The notes: generated by a model not told the origin, from the sequence alone. Counted from the stretch's first letter, positions 44,938-54,301 are shown. The stretch is DNA of 64,000 nt from Yoonia sp034652275 (GCF_034652275.1 NZ_JAXIWG010000002.1:706971-770970); one strand, 5' to 3'. Numbers and translations: made by a program.

Positions 44938-46116
44938 ATGGATTTTCCCGCGCGGTTTTCGGACCTTCCGGTTGCGACTTGGCCACGCCTGCGTGCGCTT
45001 TTGGACGTGCCCACCCAAGCTACCGACGTCATCAACATGACGATCGGCGAGCCGCGCCATGCCTTTCCGGCCTTTGTCGGGCCGTTGCTGGAACAGCATC
45101 TCGGCGGGTTCAACAGCTATCCAAGCAACGAAGGTCAGACCGATCTGCTGGAGGCGATGGCGGGGTTCCTGCAGCGCCGTTATGGGCTGGATGTGCCGAC
45201 CGACCGCATCATCGCGCTGAACGGTACGCGCGAGGGGCTTTACAACGCTGCGATGGCGCTGTGCCCCGAGATCAAGAACGGAAAGCGGCCCGTGGTGCTG
45301 ATGCCCAATCCGTTTTATCCGGTCTATGGCGTCGCCGCGATGTCGGTCGGGGCGGAGCCTGTCTATGTCGCCGCGACATCCGCAACCGGCCATCTGCCAG
45401 ATTTCGCAAGCCTGCCTGCCGAAACGCTGGACCGCACGGCGATTGCCTATATCTGCTCGCCTGCCAACCCGCAGGGCGCTGTGGCGTCTGAAACCTACTG
45501 GCGCGATCTGATCGGGCTGGCGGAAAAGCATGATTTCATGATCTTCGCCGACGAATGCTATTCCGAGATCTACCGCGATGGGCCGCCGCCCGGTGCGTTG
45601 GAAGTGGCGGCAGCGATGGGTGCTGACCCAGACCGCGTGCTGATTTTCCAATCCCTGTCGAAGCGGTCGAACCTGCCCGGCTTGCGCTGCGGGTTTGCAG
45701 CGGGTGGCGCGAAATCCGTCGCACGGTTGCGCCAGTTGCGCGCCTTTGCGGGCGCTCCTTTGGCTGGCCCGTTGCAATCGGTCGCGGCGGCGGTCTGGGC
45801 GGATGAAGCGCATGTGGTGGAAAACCGCGCGCTATATCACCGCAAATACGAGATCGCCGACGAGATCCTTGGCCATGTGTCCGGTTACCAGTCGCCGCAG
45901 GCGGGGTTCTTCCTCTGGCTGCCGGTGCCTGATGGCGAGGCGGCGGCGGTCACGCTTTGGCAGCAAACCGGCGTGCGGGTTCTGCCGGGGGCGTATCTGA
46001 GCCGCGATGTCGCGGGCGAGAACCCCGGCCACGGCTATATCAGGGTCGCTCTGGTGGCCCCGACACAAGAAATGCAGCGCGGTCTGACACTGATCCGCGA
46101 CTGTCTGTACACATAG
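44938..46116 (+). CDS. dapC: Class I/II PLP aminotransferase, DapC-like
   Basis: A 392-residue aminotransferase. The PLP lysine is in IFQSLSKRSNLPGLRCGF; other fold markers are MTIGEPRHAFPAFVG, NSYPSNEGQTDLLEAM, NPFYPVYGVAAMSVGAEP and FADECYSEIYRDGPPP. In Rhodobacteraceae this type, located before ftsK, is usually N-succinyldiaminopimelate aminotransferase of lysine and peptidoglycan precursor synthesis. I set the start at ATG 44938 (MDFPARFSDLP) because GAGG precedes it and the aligned family begins there; ATG at 44893 lies upstream in frame. It is ten bases before ftsK. Confidence 0.82.
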   Translation: MDFPARFSDLPVATWPRLRALLDVPTQATDVINMTIGEPRHAFPAFVGPLLEQHLGGFNSYPSNEGQTDLLEAMAGFLQRRYGLDVPTDRIIALNGTREGLYNAAMALCPEIKNGKRPVVLMPNPFYPVYGVAAMSVGAEPVYVAATSATGHLPDFASLPAETLDRTAIAYICSPANPQGAVASETYWRDLIGLAEKHDFMIFADECYSEIYRDGPPPGALEVAAAMGADPDRVLIFQSLSKRSNLPGLRCGFAAGGAKSVARLRQLRAFAGAPLAGPLQSVAAAVWADEAHVVENRALYHRKYEIADEILGHVSGYQSPQAGFFLWLPVPDGEAAAVTLWQQTGVRVLPGAYLSRDVAGENPGHGYIRVALVAPTQEMQRGLTLIRDCLYT

Positions 46117-46126
46117 GAGATACCAG

Positions 46127-49051
46127 ATGGCATCTTACCAGTCCCGTCAGCGCGACCCGCTTTTCGACAGCACCACGCAGGCCGCGTTGGAAAAACGCAG
46201 CCGCGAGCTGGTGGGTCTTGCGCTGATCGTGACGGGTGCCTTGTTCTCTGTCGTGATCGGGACCTATTCGCCGGACGATCCAAGCTGGATTTCCGCGACC
46301 GACGCGCCGGTGCAGAACTGGCTGGGGCATTTCGGTGCGTCGATTGCAGCGCCCCTGATGATGGTGATCGGCTTGGGGTCGTGGATCATTGCCGCGACGC
46401 TGATCGCGGCGGGCGCGCGCTTCGTGTTCCACTACGGGCAGGAACGGGTGATCGGGCGTGCGATGTTCGCCCCTGTCGGTGTCGTCGTGGCATCGGTCTA
46501 TGCGGCCACACTGGCGCCGTCGCAAGACTGGCCTGCCAATTTTGGCATGGGCGGTTTGTTCGGCGATACCGTGCTGGGCGTGCTGCTGACGGTCCTGCCG
46601 TTCGGCACCGTGTTCGGGGTCAAGCTCTTGTCATTCTTGGCAGCCGTCCTGATGGTGGCGTTGCTGACCTTCCTTCTGGGGTTCACCCGTCCCGAACTGC
46701 GCAAGGGATTGCGGTTCGTCATGCTGGGGACCGTGCTAATCTATGATTTCCTGATGCGTATGATCGGCAAGGGTGCTGCCCTGTCGGCCCAAGGCGCGCA
46801 GGCGGCCAGTGCCGCCGTGCAGGCCCGGCGCGCGCAGCCCAAGATGTTCGATGACCCCTATGTGTCCGATGAACCCGTCCGCAGGCCGCAGCCTGTCGTC
46901 GCGCCCGATTTCGAAAGCCGCCTGCGTGCTGCCGCTGTTCTGCGCGCGCGCCCCGTGATGGAGGATGACGAACCCCCTGTCACCGCCCGCCATATCCCTG
47001 CGGCACCGCCACCGCTCGCCGCTCCTGTGCGCCATGTCGCGCCAGAGCCTGCGACCGCGACTGGCGGTTTCCTGTCCGGCCTGTTGCGCCGCAACGATCC
47101 CATGCCGGAGCCAGAGCTTGTCACGCGCGAACCGCGCCTGACCGATACCGATACCGCGCCGGACACCGCCCGTGTCAGCGCACGCATCGCTGATGCCATC
47201 CGTAGCCGTGCCGCGCCACCCTCGCCGACGGGTGTGCGGATCGAGCCGTCGCTGACCGCAGGGCGCGGCCCGAAACCGCTGGTCTATACGCCCTATCCGC
47301 CGCTGGTCACACCAGAGCCGCAGCAGGAAGAGACTTTGGTCGAGGATGACGAGGACGAGGGCGACGCGCCCTATATGGCGACACCGCACAGGCCGATCCC
47401 GCAGGTGACGATCCCGCCTGCGCCACCTGTGATGGAACCCCGCGCCGTCGTGCAGCACCCGCCCAAACGCCCGGTGCAACCATCGCGGCAGGCCGTGGCC
47501 GAGGCGCAGCCCGCGCTGAAATTCGACGATCCCTATGCCGATTACGAACGCCCGCCGCTGTCGCTTTTGACCAATCCGATCGAGATCACGCGCCACCATC
47601 TGAGCGACGAAGCGCTTAGCGAAAACGCCCGCATGCTGGAAAGCGTGCTGGATGATTACGGCGTGAAGGGTGACATCGTCGCCGTGCGCCCTGGCCCTGT
47701 CGTGACCATGTACGAGCTTGAACCCGCACCGGGCCTCAAGGCCAGCCGCGTGATCGGTCTGGCTGATGACATTGCGCGGTCGATGTCGGCGCTGTCGGCG
47801 CGTGTGTCCACCGTGCCCGGCCGGTCGGTCATTGGGATCGAACTGCCCAATGAGAACCGTGAAAAGGTCGTGCTGCGCGAGATCCTGTCGCACCGCGATT
47901 TCGGCGACGGCAACCAGAAACTGCCGCTGGCGCTGGGCAAGGATATCGGCGGCGAACCGATCATCGCAAACCTTGCAAAGATGCCTCACCTGCTGATCGC
48001 GGGGACCACGGGGTCGGGGAAATCCGTGGCCATCAACACGATGATCCTGTCGCTGCTCTACAAGCTGACGCCGCAGGAATGCCGGATGATCATGATCGAC
48101 CCCAAGATGCTGGAACTCAGCGTCTATGACGGCATTCCGCATCTGCTGTCCCCCGTTGTGACCGATCCGAAAAAGGCGGTTGTCGCGCTCAAATGGGTCG
48201 TGGGCGAGATGGAAGAACGCTATCGCAAGATGTCCAAGATGGGCGTGCGCAATATCGACGGCTTCAATGGCCGCGTGAAGGAAGCGCTGGGCAAAGGCGA
48301 GATGTTCAGCCGCACCGTGCAGACAGGCTTTGACGACGAAACCGGCGATCCGATCTTCGAGACCGAGGAATTCCAGCCCGAAGTCCTGCCCTATATCGTC
48401 GTCATCGTGGACGAGATGGCCGATCTGATGATGGTGGCGGGCAAGGAAATCGAGGCCTGCATCCAGCGACTTGCACAGATGGCGCGGGCGTCCGGTATCC
48501 ACCTGATCATGGCCACACAACGCCCGTCGGTCGATGTCATCACTGGCACGATCAAGGCGAACTTTCCCACACGCATCTCGTTTCAGGTGACGTCGAAAAT
48601 CGACAGCCGCACGATCCTGGGTGAAATGGGCGCCGAACAACTGCTCGGTATGGGGGACATGCTTTACATGGCGGGCGGGTCCAAGATCATGCGCGTCCAC
48701 GGTCCCTTTGTCAGCGATGAAGAGGTCGAGGAGATCGTGAACCACCTCAAGGGCTTCGGTCCACCCGCCTATATGTCCGGTGTGGTCGAGGGGCCGTCCG
48801 ATGATCAGGAAAGCAGCATTGATCTGGTGCTGGGTCTGGGCGACGGGTCCGATCTGGAAAACGCGCTTTATGACACGGCGGTCGCCATCGTCATCAAGGA
48901 CCGCAAATGTTCCACCAGCTACATCCAGCGCAAACTGGCCATCGGCTATAACAAGGCAGCGCGTCTGGTCGAGCAGATGGAAGAGGAAGGCGTCGTCAGC
49001 GCGGCTAACCACGTCGGCAAGCGCGAGATTCTGGTGCCGGAACAGCACTAG
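46127..49051 (+). CDS. ftsK: DNA translocase FtsK
   Basis: A 974-residue septal DNA translocase that clears chromosomes at division. The N-terminus has four membrane spans (residues about 25-190), a proline/alanine-rich linker (about 215-470), then the RecA-like motor with Walker A LLIAGTTGSGKSVAINTMIL near residue 625 and Walker B YIVVIVDEMADLMMVAG near 760. The gamma domain (KDRKCSTSYIQRKLAIGYNK, residues about 923-960) recognises polar chromosome sequences and activates XerCD. Length is typical for alphaproteobacterial FtsK. GGAG precedes the ATG. Confidence 0.96.
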   Translation: MASYQSRQRDPLFDSTTQAALEKRSRELVGLALIVTGALFSVVIGTYSPDDPSWISATDAPVQNWLGHFGASIAAPLMMVIGLGSWIIAATLIAAGARFVFHYGQERVIGRAMFAPVGVVVASVYAATLAPSQDWPANFGMGGLFGDTVLGVLLTVLPFGTVFGVKLLSFLAAVLMVALLTFLLGFTRPELRKGLRFVMLGTVLIYDFLMRMIGKGAALSAQGAQAASAAVQARRAQPKMFDDPYVSDEPVRRPQPVVAPDFESRLRAAAVLRARPVMEDDEPPVTARHIPAAPPPLAAPVRHVAPEPATATGGFLSGLLRRNDPMPEPELVTREPRLTDTDTAPDTARVSARIADAIRSRAAPPSPTGVRIEPSLTAGRGPKPLVYTPYPPLVTPEPQQEETLVEDDEDEGDAPYMATPHRPIPQVTIPPAPPVMEPRAVVQHPPKRPVQPSRQAVAEAQPALKFDDPYADYERPPLSLLTNPIEITRHHLSDEALSENARMLESVLDDYGVKGDIVAVRPGPVVTMYELEPAPGLKASRVIGLADDIARSMSALSARVSTVPGRSVIGIELPNENREKVVLREILSHRDFGDGNQKLPLALGKDIGGEPIIANLAKMPHLLIAGTTGSGKSVAINTMILSLLYKLTPQECRMIMIDPKMLELSVYDGIPHLLSPVVTDPKKAVVALKWVVGEMEERYRKMSKMGVRNIDGFNGRVKEALGKGEMFSRTVQTGFDDETGDPIFETEEFQPEVLPYIVVIVDEMADLMMVAGKEIEACIQRLAQMARASGIHLIMATQRPSVDVITGTIKANFPTRISFQVTSKIDSRTILGEMGAEQLLGMGDMLYMAGGSKIMRVHGPFVSDEEVEEIVNHLKGFGPPAYMSGVVEGPSDDQESSIDLVLGLGDGSDLENALYDTAVAIVIKDRKCSTSYIQRKLAIGYNKAARLVEQMEEEGVVSAANHVGKREILVPEQH

Positions 49052-49200
49052 GCATTCGCCAGTTGAGAAGCTGAGTCTTCGGCAACCAGTGGCGCGAACT
49101 TGTGGCAGATCACTTTGCCAACGCGGTTACATTTTCGTTGCAAAAAGACGTCATGAGATGTCGTATGGGGCGGTCTTTGGCTAAAACCGGACAGTGACGC

Positions 49201-49659
49201 ATGATTACGAAATACGGGCTCAAGATCTTAGAGTACCTCCTTTACGGGCTTGCGCTGCTGTTTGCGGTGCCGCTGGCAAAACCTGACCTGATCTCGATTT
49301 TGACACCGACCGATTTTGCCGCGGCCTTGTTTCTTTTGCTGGGTATCGGAGTCTTGGTGCCGCGGGTGATCGCGTATCTTTCATGGCCAAAGGTTGTGGC
49401 GCGTGTCGGCCCGTATCGCGGCACCTGGGACGGTGAAAAAAGTGCAAGATACACTTACAGGATAGGCAATCAGACTTATTCCCATGCAGTTCGCGCGATG
49501 TGGGGCAGCGAAGAGATGACGCGCCTGCAGGTTTGCGTCAATCCGCATGCGCCATGGGTCAAATATCCGGTCTTCTGGAACGTCTGGCTATTCGGGGCAA
49601 CGATGGTCGCTTTTGGCGTGTTTCTTCTTGTCAGCGGCATCCAGTTTCTAGGCTGGTGA
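49201..49659 (+). CDS. DUF3592-like membrane protein
   Basis: A 152-residue protein with two N-terminal spans (LEYLLYGLALLFAVPLAKPD; FAAALFLLLGIGVLVPRVIA), a periplasmic or cytosolic beta domain (RYTYRIGNQTYSHAVRAMWG; QVCVNPHAPWVKYPVFWNV) and a C-terminal span (FGATMVAFGVFLLVSGIQFL). The order fits DUF3592 proteins, whose function is unknown. No strong ribosome-binding site is seen before the ATG. It is followed by the convergent rpsU terminator. Confidence 0.7.
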   Translation: MITKYGLKILEYLLYGLALLFAVPLAKPDLISILTPTDFAAALFLLLGIGVLVPRVIAYLSWPKVVARVGPYRGTWDGEKSARYTYRIGNQTYSHAVRAMWGSEEMTRLQVCVNPHAPWVKYPVFWNVWLFGATMVAFGVFLLVSGIQFLGW

Positions 49660-49673
49660 TATTGGCCCCCCAA

Positions 49674-49708
49674 AACAAAAAACCCCCGCTGCTTGCGCAA
49701 TCGGGGGT
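49674..49708 (-). terminator. Rho-independent terminator of rpsU
   Basis: Arms acccccg (49682-49688) and cgggggt (49702-49708) form a 7-bp GC stem. On the minus strand it is followed by a run of T (complement of aaaaaa) after the hairpin. It lies 27 bases beyond the rpsU stop and may also stop the plus-strand DUF3592 transcript. Confidence 0.85.
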
Positions 49709-49734
49709 CAATCGTTTCAACGATCGGGGATGCT

Positions 49735-49941
49735 TTACAGCATGCCTTCGCGTTGCAGTTTCTTCCGGGCCAGCTTGCGCTGACGGCGGATCGCTTCGGC
49801 CTTTTCACGGGCTTTGCGGATCGACGGCTTCTCGAAATGCTGCTTGAGCTTCATTTCACGAAAAACGCCTTCACGCTGAAGCTTTTTCTTCAGAGCACGC
49901 AACGCCTGATCGACGTTGTTATCACGAACACTTACCTGCAT
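49735..49941 (-). CDS. rpsU: 30S ribosomal protein S21
   Basis: A 68-residue basic protein (MQVSVRDNNVDQALRALKKK, then KLQREGVFREMKLKQHFEKP), the normal length of S21, a small-subunit protein near the mRNA exit that helps initiation. It is lysine- and arginine-rich throughout and needs no accessory domain. It is divergent from the COQ9 gene and ends at a strong terminator. Confidence 0.97.
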   Translation of the reverse strand: MQVSVRDNNVDQALRALKKKLQREGVFREMKLKQHFEKPSIRKAREKAEAIRRQRKLARKKLQREGML

Positions 49942-50048
49942 GTGGTTTTCACCACCTCTCTAAGTTGGATTTGCAAAATTGCAGGAGTTGGCCGTCTAGC
50001 AAAGATGGACTAGTTTGTCCAGTATGCCCGCGAACAGGAGGCCAGACG

Positions 50049-50747
50049 ATGACGCAGACACCCCTCGACCCCGTCAAGCAGCAGTTGCTGGATGCCATTG
50101 TGCCGCATGTGGCCTTTGACGGCTGGGCGCCTGTCGCCTTTGACGCGGCCATCGCCGACAGTGGCGTTGATCCCGCATTGGCCCGTACGCTCTGCCCGCG
50201 TGGTGCGATTGATCTGGCCATCGCGTTTCATGAACAGGGCGATCAGGCGATGGTGGCCGCGCTGCATGCGGCTGACCTGACGGGCATGCGGTTTCGCGAC
50301 AAGGTCGCCCATGCCATCCGCCTGCGCATCCGTGCGATCCCCGACAAAGAGGCGGTGCGCCGTGGCACAGCCCTGTTTGCCTTGCCGCACATGGCTGCCG
50401 ATGGTGCGCGGCTGATCTGGGGCACGGCGGACCAGATCTGGACGGCCCTTGGCGATACCTCTGACGATGCGAACTGGTATACCAAGCGGCTGACCCTGTC
50501 GGGTGTCTATGCCTCGGTCGTGCTCTACTGGCTGGGTGACGATTCGCTGGGCGGGCAGGCGACGGATGCCTTCATCGACCGGCGGATCGACGACGTGATG
50601 CAGTTTGAAAAGGTCAAGGCGCAGGTGCGCGACAATGCCCTTCTGAAACCGCTGACCGTCCCGCTGGGCAAACTGATGGCGGGCATCAAGGCACCCCGCC
50701 GCGACGTGGACCCTGACCTGCCGGGCGTCTGGCGCGACCCGACATGA
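50049..50747 (+). CDS. COQ9-family ubiquinone biosynthesis protein
   Basis: A 232-residue protein of the COQ9 family, which presents lipid precursors to the ubiquinone hydroxylases. The conserved pattern is visible: QQLLDAIVPHVAFDGW, RTLCPRGAIDLAIAFHEQGD, the DDANWYTKRLTLSGVYASVV core and STVLYW-like YWLGDDS, with MQFEKVKAQ near the end. AGGAGG lies about eight bases before the ATG. It overlaps the quinone oxidoreductase gene (ATGATG) and is divergent from rpsU, a common alphaproteobacterial arrangement. Confidence 0.9.
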   Translation: MTQTPLDPVKQQLLDAIVPHVAFDGWAPVAFDAAIADSGVDPALARTLCPRGAIDLAIAFHEQGDQAMVAALHAADLTGMRFRDKVAHAIRLRIRAIPDKEAVRRGTALFALPHMAADGARLIWGTADQIWTALGDTSDDANWYTKRLTLSGVYASVVLYWLGDDSLGGQATDAFIDRRIDDVMQFEKVKAQVRDNALLKPLTVPLGKLMAGIKAPRRDVDPDLPGVWRDPT

Positions 50748-51718
50748 TGCAGGCCATCGAGATTACGCAGGCGGGCGGGCCAGAGGTGCTGGCCCTGACG
50801 GAACGGCCCATGCCGGAACCGGCCCACGATCAGGTCGTCTTCAAGGTCGCCTATGCGGGTGTGAACCGCCCCGATGCCTTGCAGCGCGCGGGGCTTTACA
50901 ACCCGCCTGCCGGTGCGAGCGACCTGCCGGGGTTGGAGGCTGCGGGCGAAATCGCGGCTGTTGGCGCGGGTGTGACCGATTGGAAGATCGGTGACCGCGT
51001 CTGCGCCCTGCTGCCCGGTGGCGGCTATGCGGGCTATGTTGCAACCCCCGCCGCGCATTGCCTGCCGGTGCCCGCTGGTCTGACATTGGCGCAGGCAGCC
51101 TGTCTGCCCGAGACGTTTTTCACCGTCTGGTCCAATGTCTTTATGCGCGGTGGTTTGCAGGCGGGCGAGCGGTTTCTGGTCCATGGCGGCAGTTCCGGCA
51201 TCGGCACAACGGCGATCCAGCTGGCGCATGTCTTTGGCGCGCGGGTGTTCACCACCGCCGGATCGGATGATAAATGCGCGGCTTGCGTGGCACTGGGCGC
51301 AGAGGCCGCGTTCAACTACCGCGACGCCGACTTTGTTGAAAAAATGAAAGAGGTGGGCGGCGCCGATCTGATCCTCGACATGGTCGGCGGCCCGTATATC
51401 CAGCGCAATATCGCGGCTTTGGCCGATGACGGGCGGCTGGTCCAGATTGCATTTCTGCAAGGGCCGAAAGTGGAATTGAACCTTGTCCAGATGATGACCC
51501 GCCGTTTGACGATCACCGGATCGACGCTGCGCCCGCAATCCGACCTTGCCAAGGCGCGGATTGCGCAAGACTTGCGCCAGCATGTCTGGCCGCTCATTGC
51601 TGCGGGCCGTGTGCGCCCTGTCATGGATCAGGAATTTGCCTTGGCCGATGCCGCCGCTGCCCATGCGCGGATGGAAAGCAGCGCGCATATTGGCAAGATC
51701 GTGTTGAAGGTCGGCTGA
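50744..51718 (+). CDS. NAD(P)H quinone oxidoreductase (PIG3/zeta-crystallin type)
   Basis: A 324-residue medium-chain reductase. It has the N-terminal catalytic domain (VLALTERPMPEPAHDQVVFK, VAYAGVNRPDALQRAGLYNP) and a Rossmann NADPH-binding region (FLVHGGSSGIGTTAIQLAHV, GARVFTTAGSDDKCAACVAL). It lacks the zinc ligands of alcohol dehydrogenases, as expected for quinone reductases. It probably reduces quinones with NADPH. It overlaps the COQ9 gene by four bases. Confidence 0.92.
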   Translation: MMQAIEITQAGGPEVLALTERPMPEPAHDQVVFKVAYAGVNRPDALQRAGLYNPPAGASDLPGLEAAGEIAAVGAGVTDWKIGDRVCALLPGGGYAGYVATPAAHCLPVPAGLTLAQAACLPETFFTVWSNVFMRGGLQAGERFLVHGGSSGIGTTAIQLAHVFGARVFTTAGSDDKCAACVALGAEAAFNYRDADFVEKMKEVGGADLILDMVGGPYIQRNIAALADDGRLVQIAFLQGPKVELNLVQMMTRRLTITGSTLRPQSDLAKARIAQDLRQHVWPLIAAGRVRPVMDQEFALADAAAAHARMESSAHIGKIVLKVG

Positions 51719-51723
51719 GGCAC

Positions 51724-51746
51724 AAAATTTTTCGACGAAAAATTTT
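51724..51746. terminator. Palindrome between convergent genes, bidirectional terminator
   Basis: Two AT-rich arms, aaaattttt (51724-51732) and aaaaatttt (51738-51746), around cgacg form a nearly perfect 23-base palindrome. It lies between the stop codons of two convergent genes (51718 and 51764) and ends in U-rich sequence on either strand, so it can stop transcription both ways. Confidence 0.7.
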
Positions 51747-51763
51747 ACCTGCCGCTCCGGCGG

Positions 51764-52387
51764 TTACTGGCGCGGCGGATAGGCTTTGTAGACCGCCAGT
51801 TTCCAGCCAAAGGCCAGACTTCCTGCGCGCAAGGCAAATGTCACGCCCGCACAGACCAGCAAGGCCAGCGGTGTCGCAAGGCCAAGCGCCAGCGCCAGCA
51901 GCGCCGCTATCCCGCCTGCCAGCGCGCAGGTGACGTAAAGCTCGCCCTGTTTCAGGACCAGCGGCACTTCGTTGCAGACAACGTCGCGCATCAGCCCGCC
52001 CATGCAGCCGGTGATGATCCCCATGATCACGACAATCCCGAAAGGCTGGTCCAGTGCCAGCGCCACGGCCACACCTGCGGGCACGGCAAAGGCCAGCGCG
52101 CAGGCATCGAGCCACAGGATCGTGCGATAGCGGCTTTCCAGCAGATGCGCTGTCCAGAACACGCCAAAGGCCGCGATGGCCGCAACGCCGATATAGGTGG
52201 GGTCGGCCACCCAGAAGACGGTGTCGCGGTTCAGGATCACATCGCGGATCGTCCCGCCGCCCACTGCCGTCAGGCTGGCGATGAACACAAATCCCACGAT
52301 ATCCAGCTGCGCGCGGCTGGCGACCAGTGCCCCTGTCAGCGCAAAGACAAAGACCGCCGCGTAATCAAGGACCATCAGCAGGGTCAT
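51764..52387 (-). CDS. Trimeric intracellular cation channel (TRIC/UPF0126) family protein
   Basis: A 207-residue protein with about seven hydrophobic spans in two homologous halves. The paired motifs LTAVGGGTIRDVILNRDTVF and ITGCMGGLMRDVVCNEVPLV are diagnostic of the UPF0126 (YicG)/TRIC family, whose bacterial members are potassium-type channels. Its start overlaps the stop of rnhA (ATGA), so it is the distal gene of the ispH cluster transcript. An alternative start is MVLDYAA, four codons in. Confidence 0.9.
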   Translation of the reverse strand: MTLLMVLDYAAVFVFALTGALVASRAQLDIVGFVFIASLTAVGGGTIRDVILNRDTVFWVADPTYIGVAAIAAFGVFWTAHLLESRYRTILWLDACALAFAVPAGVAVALALDQPFGIVVIMGIITGCMGGLMRDVVCNEVPLVLKQGELYVTCALAGGIAALLALALGLATPLALLVCAGVTFALRAGSLAFGWKLAVYKAYPPRQ

Positions 52388-52830
52388 GGCTTGAACGGGG
52401 CCATGCCCGCACGTGCCAGTTCGTCAGCGCGTTCGTTTTCGGGGTGGCCTGCATGCCCTTTGACCCATTCCCAGCGGACCTTGTGACGTGCGGCGGCGGC
52501 GTCAAGCCGTTGCCACAGGTCGACGTTCTTGAGCCCGCCTTTCTTGGTCCAGCCGTTGCGTTTCCAGCCGTGGATCCACTTGGTTATCCCGTCTTTGACA
52601 TAGGCGCTGTCGGTCACAATCGTGATTTCGGACGCGCGTGCCAGCGCCTCCAGCGCCGAAATCGCGGCCAGCAGTTCCATGCGGTTGTTGGTGGTCAAGG
52701 CCTCGCCACCTTTCAGCGGGCGTTCCTTGACGACCGTATCGCCGTCGCGCGCGACCAGCAGCGCGCCCCAGCCGCCGGGGCCGGGATTGCCCGAACAGGC
52801 ACCGTCCGTATAGGCGTAAAGCTCTGCCAT
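52384..52830 (-). CDS. rnhA: Ribonuclease HI
   Basis: A 148-residue enzyme that cleaves RNA in RNA-DNA hybrids. Catalytic acids appear in order: Asp in ELYAYTDGACSGNPGPGGWG, Glu in NRMELLAAISALEAL, Asp in EITIVTDSAYVKDGITKWIH and Asp in HPENERADELARAG, with the basic handle segment GWKRNGWTKKGG. Length is standard. The start touches the stop of the DUF3429 gene by one base and its own stop overlaps the channel gene. Confidence 0.96.
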   Translation of the reverse strand: MAELYAYTDGACSGNPGPGGWGALLVARDGDTVVKERPLKGGEALTTNNRMELLAAISALEALARASEITIVTDSAYVKDGITKWIHGWKRNGWTKKGGLKNVDLWQRLDAAAARHKVRWEWVKGHAGHPENERADELARAGMAPFKP

Positions 52831-53279
52831 CACAGCACCAGCGGCAGGAACGACAGAACGACCAGCGCGGTCAGCAGGCCGCGCAGGTGCATCCACCATT
52901 TCGGCGCAAGACCCATCTGCCAGAAATGCCAGTCCAGCAGCAAAAGCCCGAGGAAACCGACAATCAGGTTCACCGCCGCCCCAGTCGGGCCGCCGCCCGT
53001 CATGAAAAACGCCCAAAGCGCGGGGATGACCGACAGGATGTAACTGGCGGTGGCTACGCGGCCCGTCGCCTTGGTGGCGAAGCCCCACAGCACACCCGAC
53101 ATGAACGACAGGATCACCGCGCCATAGAACAGCTGCACATAGGGGCCTACGAAACGCGGCCCGATATTGGTGATGCCCCATTGCCCAAGCTCGGGGCGCA
53201 GCACGGTCAGTGCGCCCCAGAAAAACGGGATCAGCCCGGCAAGGCCAAGCAACAAGGCGGAGCGGGGGATGGCCTGCAT
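52830..53279 (-). CDS. DUF3429 membrane protein
   Basis: A 149-residue inner-membrane protein with four or five spans (SALLLGLAGLIPFFWGALTV; LFYGAVILSFMSGVLWGFAT; ASYILSVIPALWAFFMTGGG; LIVGFLGLLLLDWHFWQMGL). The SFMSGVLWGFA and LDWHFWQ motifs are typical of DUF3429. It stands between ispH and rnhA in one transcript. The function is unknown. Confidence 0.85.
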   Translation of the reverse strand: MQAIPRSALLLGLAGLIPFFWGALTVLRPELGQWGITNIGPRFVGPYVQLFYGAVILSFMSGVLWGFATKATGRVATASYILSVIPALWAFFMTGGGPTGAAVNLIVGFLGLLLLDWHFWQMGLAPKWWMHLRGLLTALVVLSFLPLVL

Positions 53280-53283
53280 CAGA

Positions 53284-54234
53284 TTATGCCGGTTCCCGCA
53301 ACACGCGCGGCACTTTGAATTCGACGTTTTCCTTGGCGGTTTCCACCATTTCCACCGTCACGTCATAGCGGTCGCGGAAGGCGTCGATCACTTCATTAAT
53401 CAACACTTCGGGGGCGGATGCGCCGGCCGTGATGCCCATCGACCGGATACCATCCAGCGCGCGCCAGTCGATATCGGCCGCGCGCTGCACCAGTTGCGAA
53501 TAGCTGCAACCCGCACGCGCGCCGACCTCGACCAAACGGCGGGAGTTGGACGAATTGGGCGCGCCCACGACCAGCATGGCGTCGCATTTGGGGGCCATCG
53601 CCTTGACCGCTTCCTGCCGGTTGGTGGTGGCGTAGCAGATGTCTTCTTTGTGCGGGCCGATGATCGCAGGGAAACGGGCCTGCAAAGCGGCGACGATATC
53701 GGCGGTGTCATCGACCGACAGCGTGGTCTGCGTCACGAAGGCAAGGCGCGCGGGGTCGCGGACCTGTACGGTCGCCACATCAGCGACGGTTTCGACCAGC
53801 AGCACCTCGCCCTCGGGCAGTTGCCCCATCGTGCCGATGGTTTCGGGGTGGCCTTCGTGGCCGATCATGATCATCTGCAAGCCGTTGTCGGCATGGCGCT
53901 GTGCTTCGATATGCACCTTGCTGACCAGCGGGCAGGTGGCATCGACATAGATCATCTCGCGCTTGGCAGCCGCCGCAGGCACCGCCTTAGGCACGCCGTG
54001 GGCAGAAAAGATCACAGGGCGGTCGTCAGGACATTCATCCAGTTCTTCGACAAAGACCGCGCCTTGGTCGCGCAGGGCATCGACGACGAATTTGTTGTGC
54101 ACGATCTCGTGGCGCACATAGACCGGCGCGCCCCATTTCTGGATCGCCATTTCGACGATCTTGATCGCGCGGTCCACACCGGCGCAAAAGCCGCGCGGCG
54201 CTGCCAGATAAAGCGTTAGGGGCGGTTTGGTCAT
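53284..54234 (-). CDS. ispH: 4-hydroxy-3-methylbut-2-enyl diphosphate reductase
   Basis: A 316-residue iron-sulfur enzyme of the MEP isoprenoid pathway, making IPP and DMAPP. The three cluster cysteines are in LAAPRGFCAGVDRAIKIVEM (Cys 17), YVDATCPLVSKVHIEAQRHA and KEDICYATTNRQEAVKAM; the substrate motif GAPNSSNSRRLVEVG is also present. Length and domain order are normal. It is upstream of DUF3429, rnhA and the channel gene with short spacing. Confidence 0.96.
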   Translation of the reverse strand: MTKPPLTLYLAAPRGFCAGVDRAIKIVEMAIQKWGAPVYVRHEIVHNKFVVDALRDQGAVFVEELDECPDDRPVIFSAHGVPKAVPAAAAKREMIYVDATCPLVSKVHIEAQRHADNGLQMIMIGHEGHPETIGTMGQLPEGEVLLVETVADVATVQVRDPARLAFVTQTTLSVDDTADIVAALQARFPAIIGPHKEDICYATTNRQEAVKAMAPKCDAMLVVGAPNSSNSRRLVEVGARAGCSYSQLVQRAADIDWRALDGIRSMGITAGASAPEVLINEVIDAFRDRYDVTVEMVETAKENVEFKVPRVLREPA

Positions 54235-54301
54235 CGCATTCTCCTGCTTGTGCCAGAGGTAAAGCCTGACGCCGCGCGGGTCCAGCCCTTGCCGTTCGCA
54301 A

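Noticed and set aside
46736..49048. A 770-codon frame on the minus strand opposite ftsK
   Set aside because: Same reason: it mirrors the FtsK codons, with histidine and glutamine excess and no recognisable motif.
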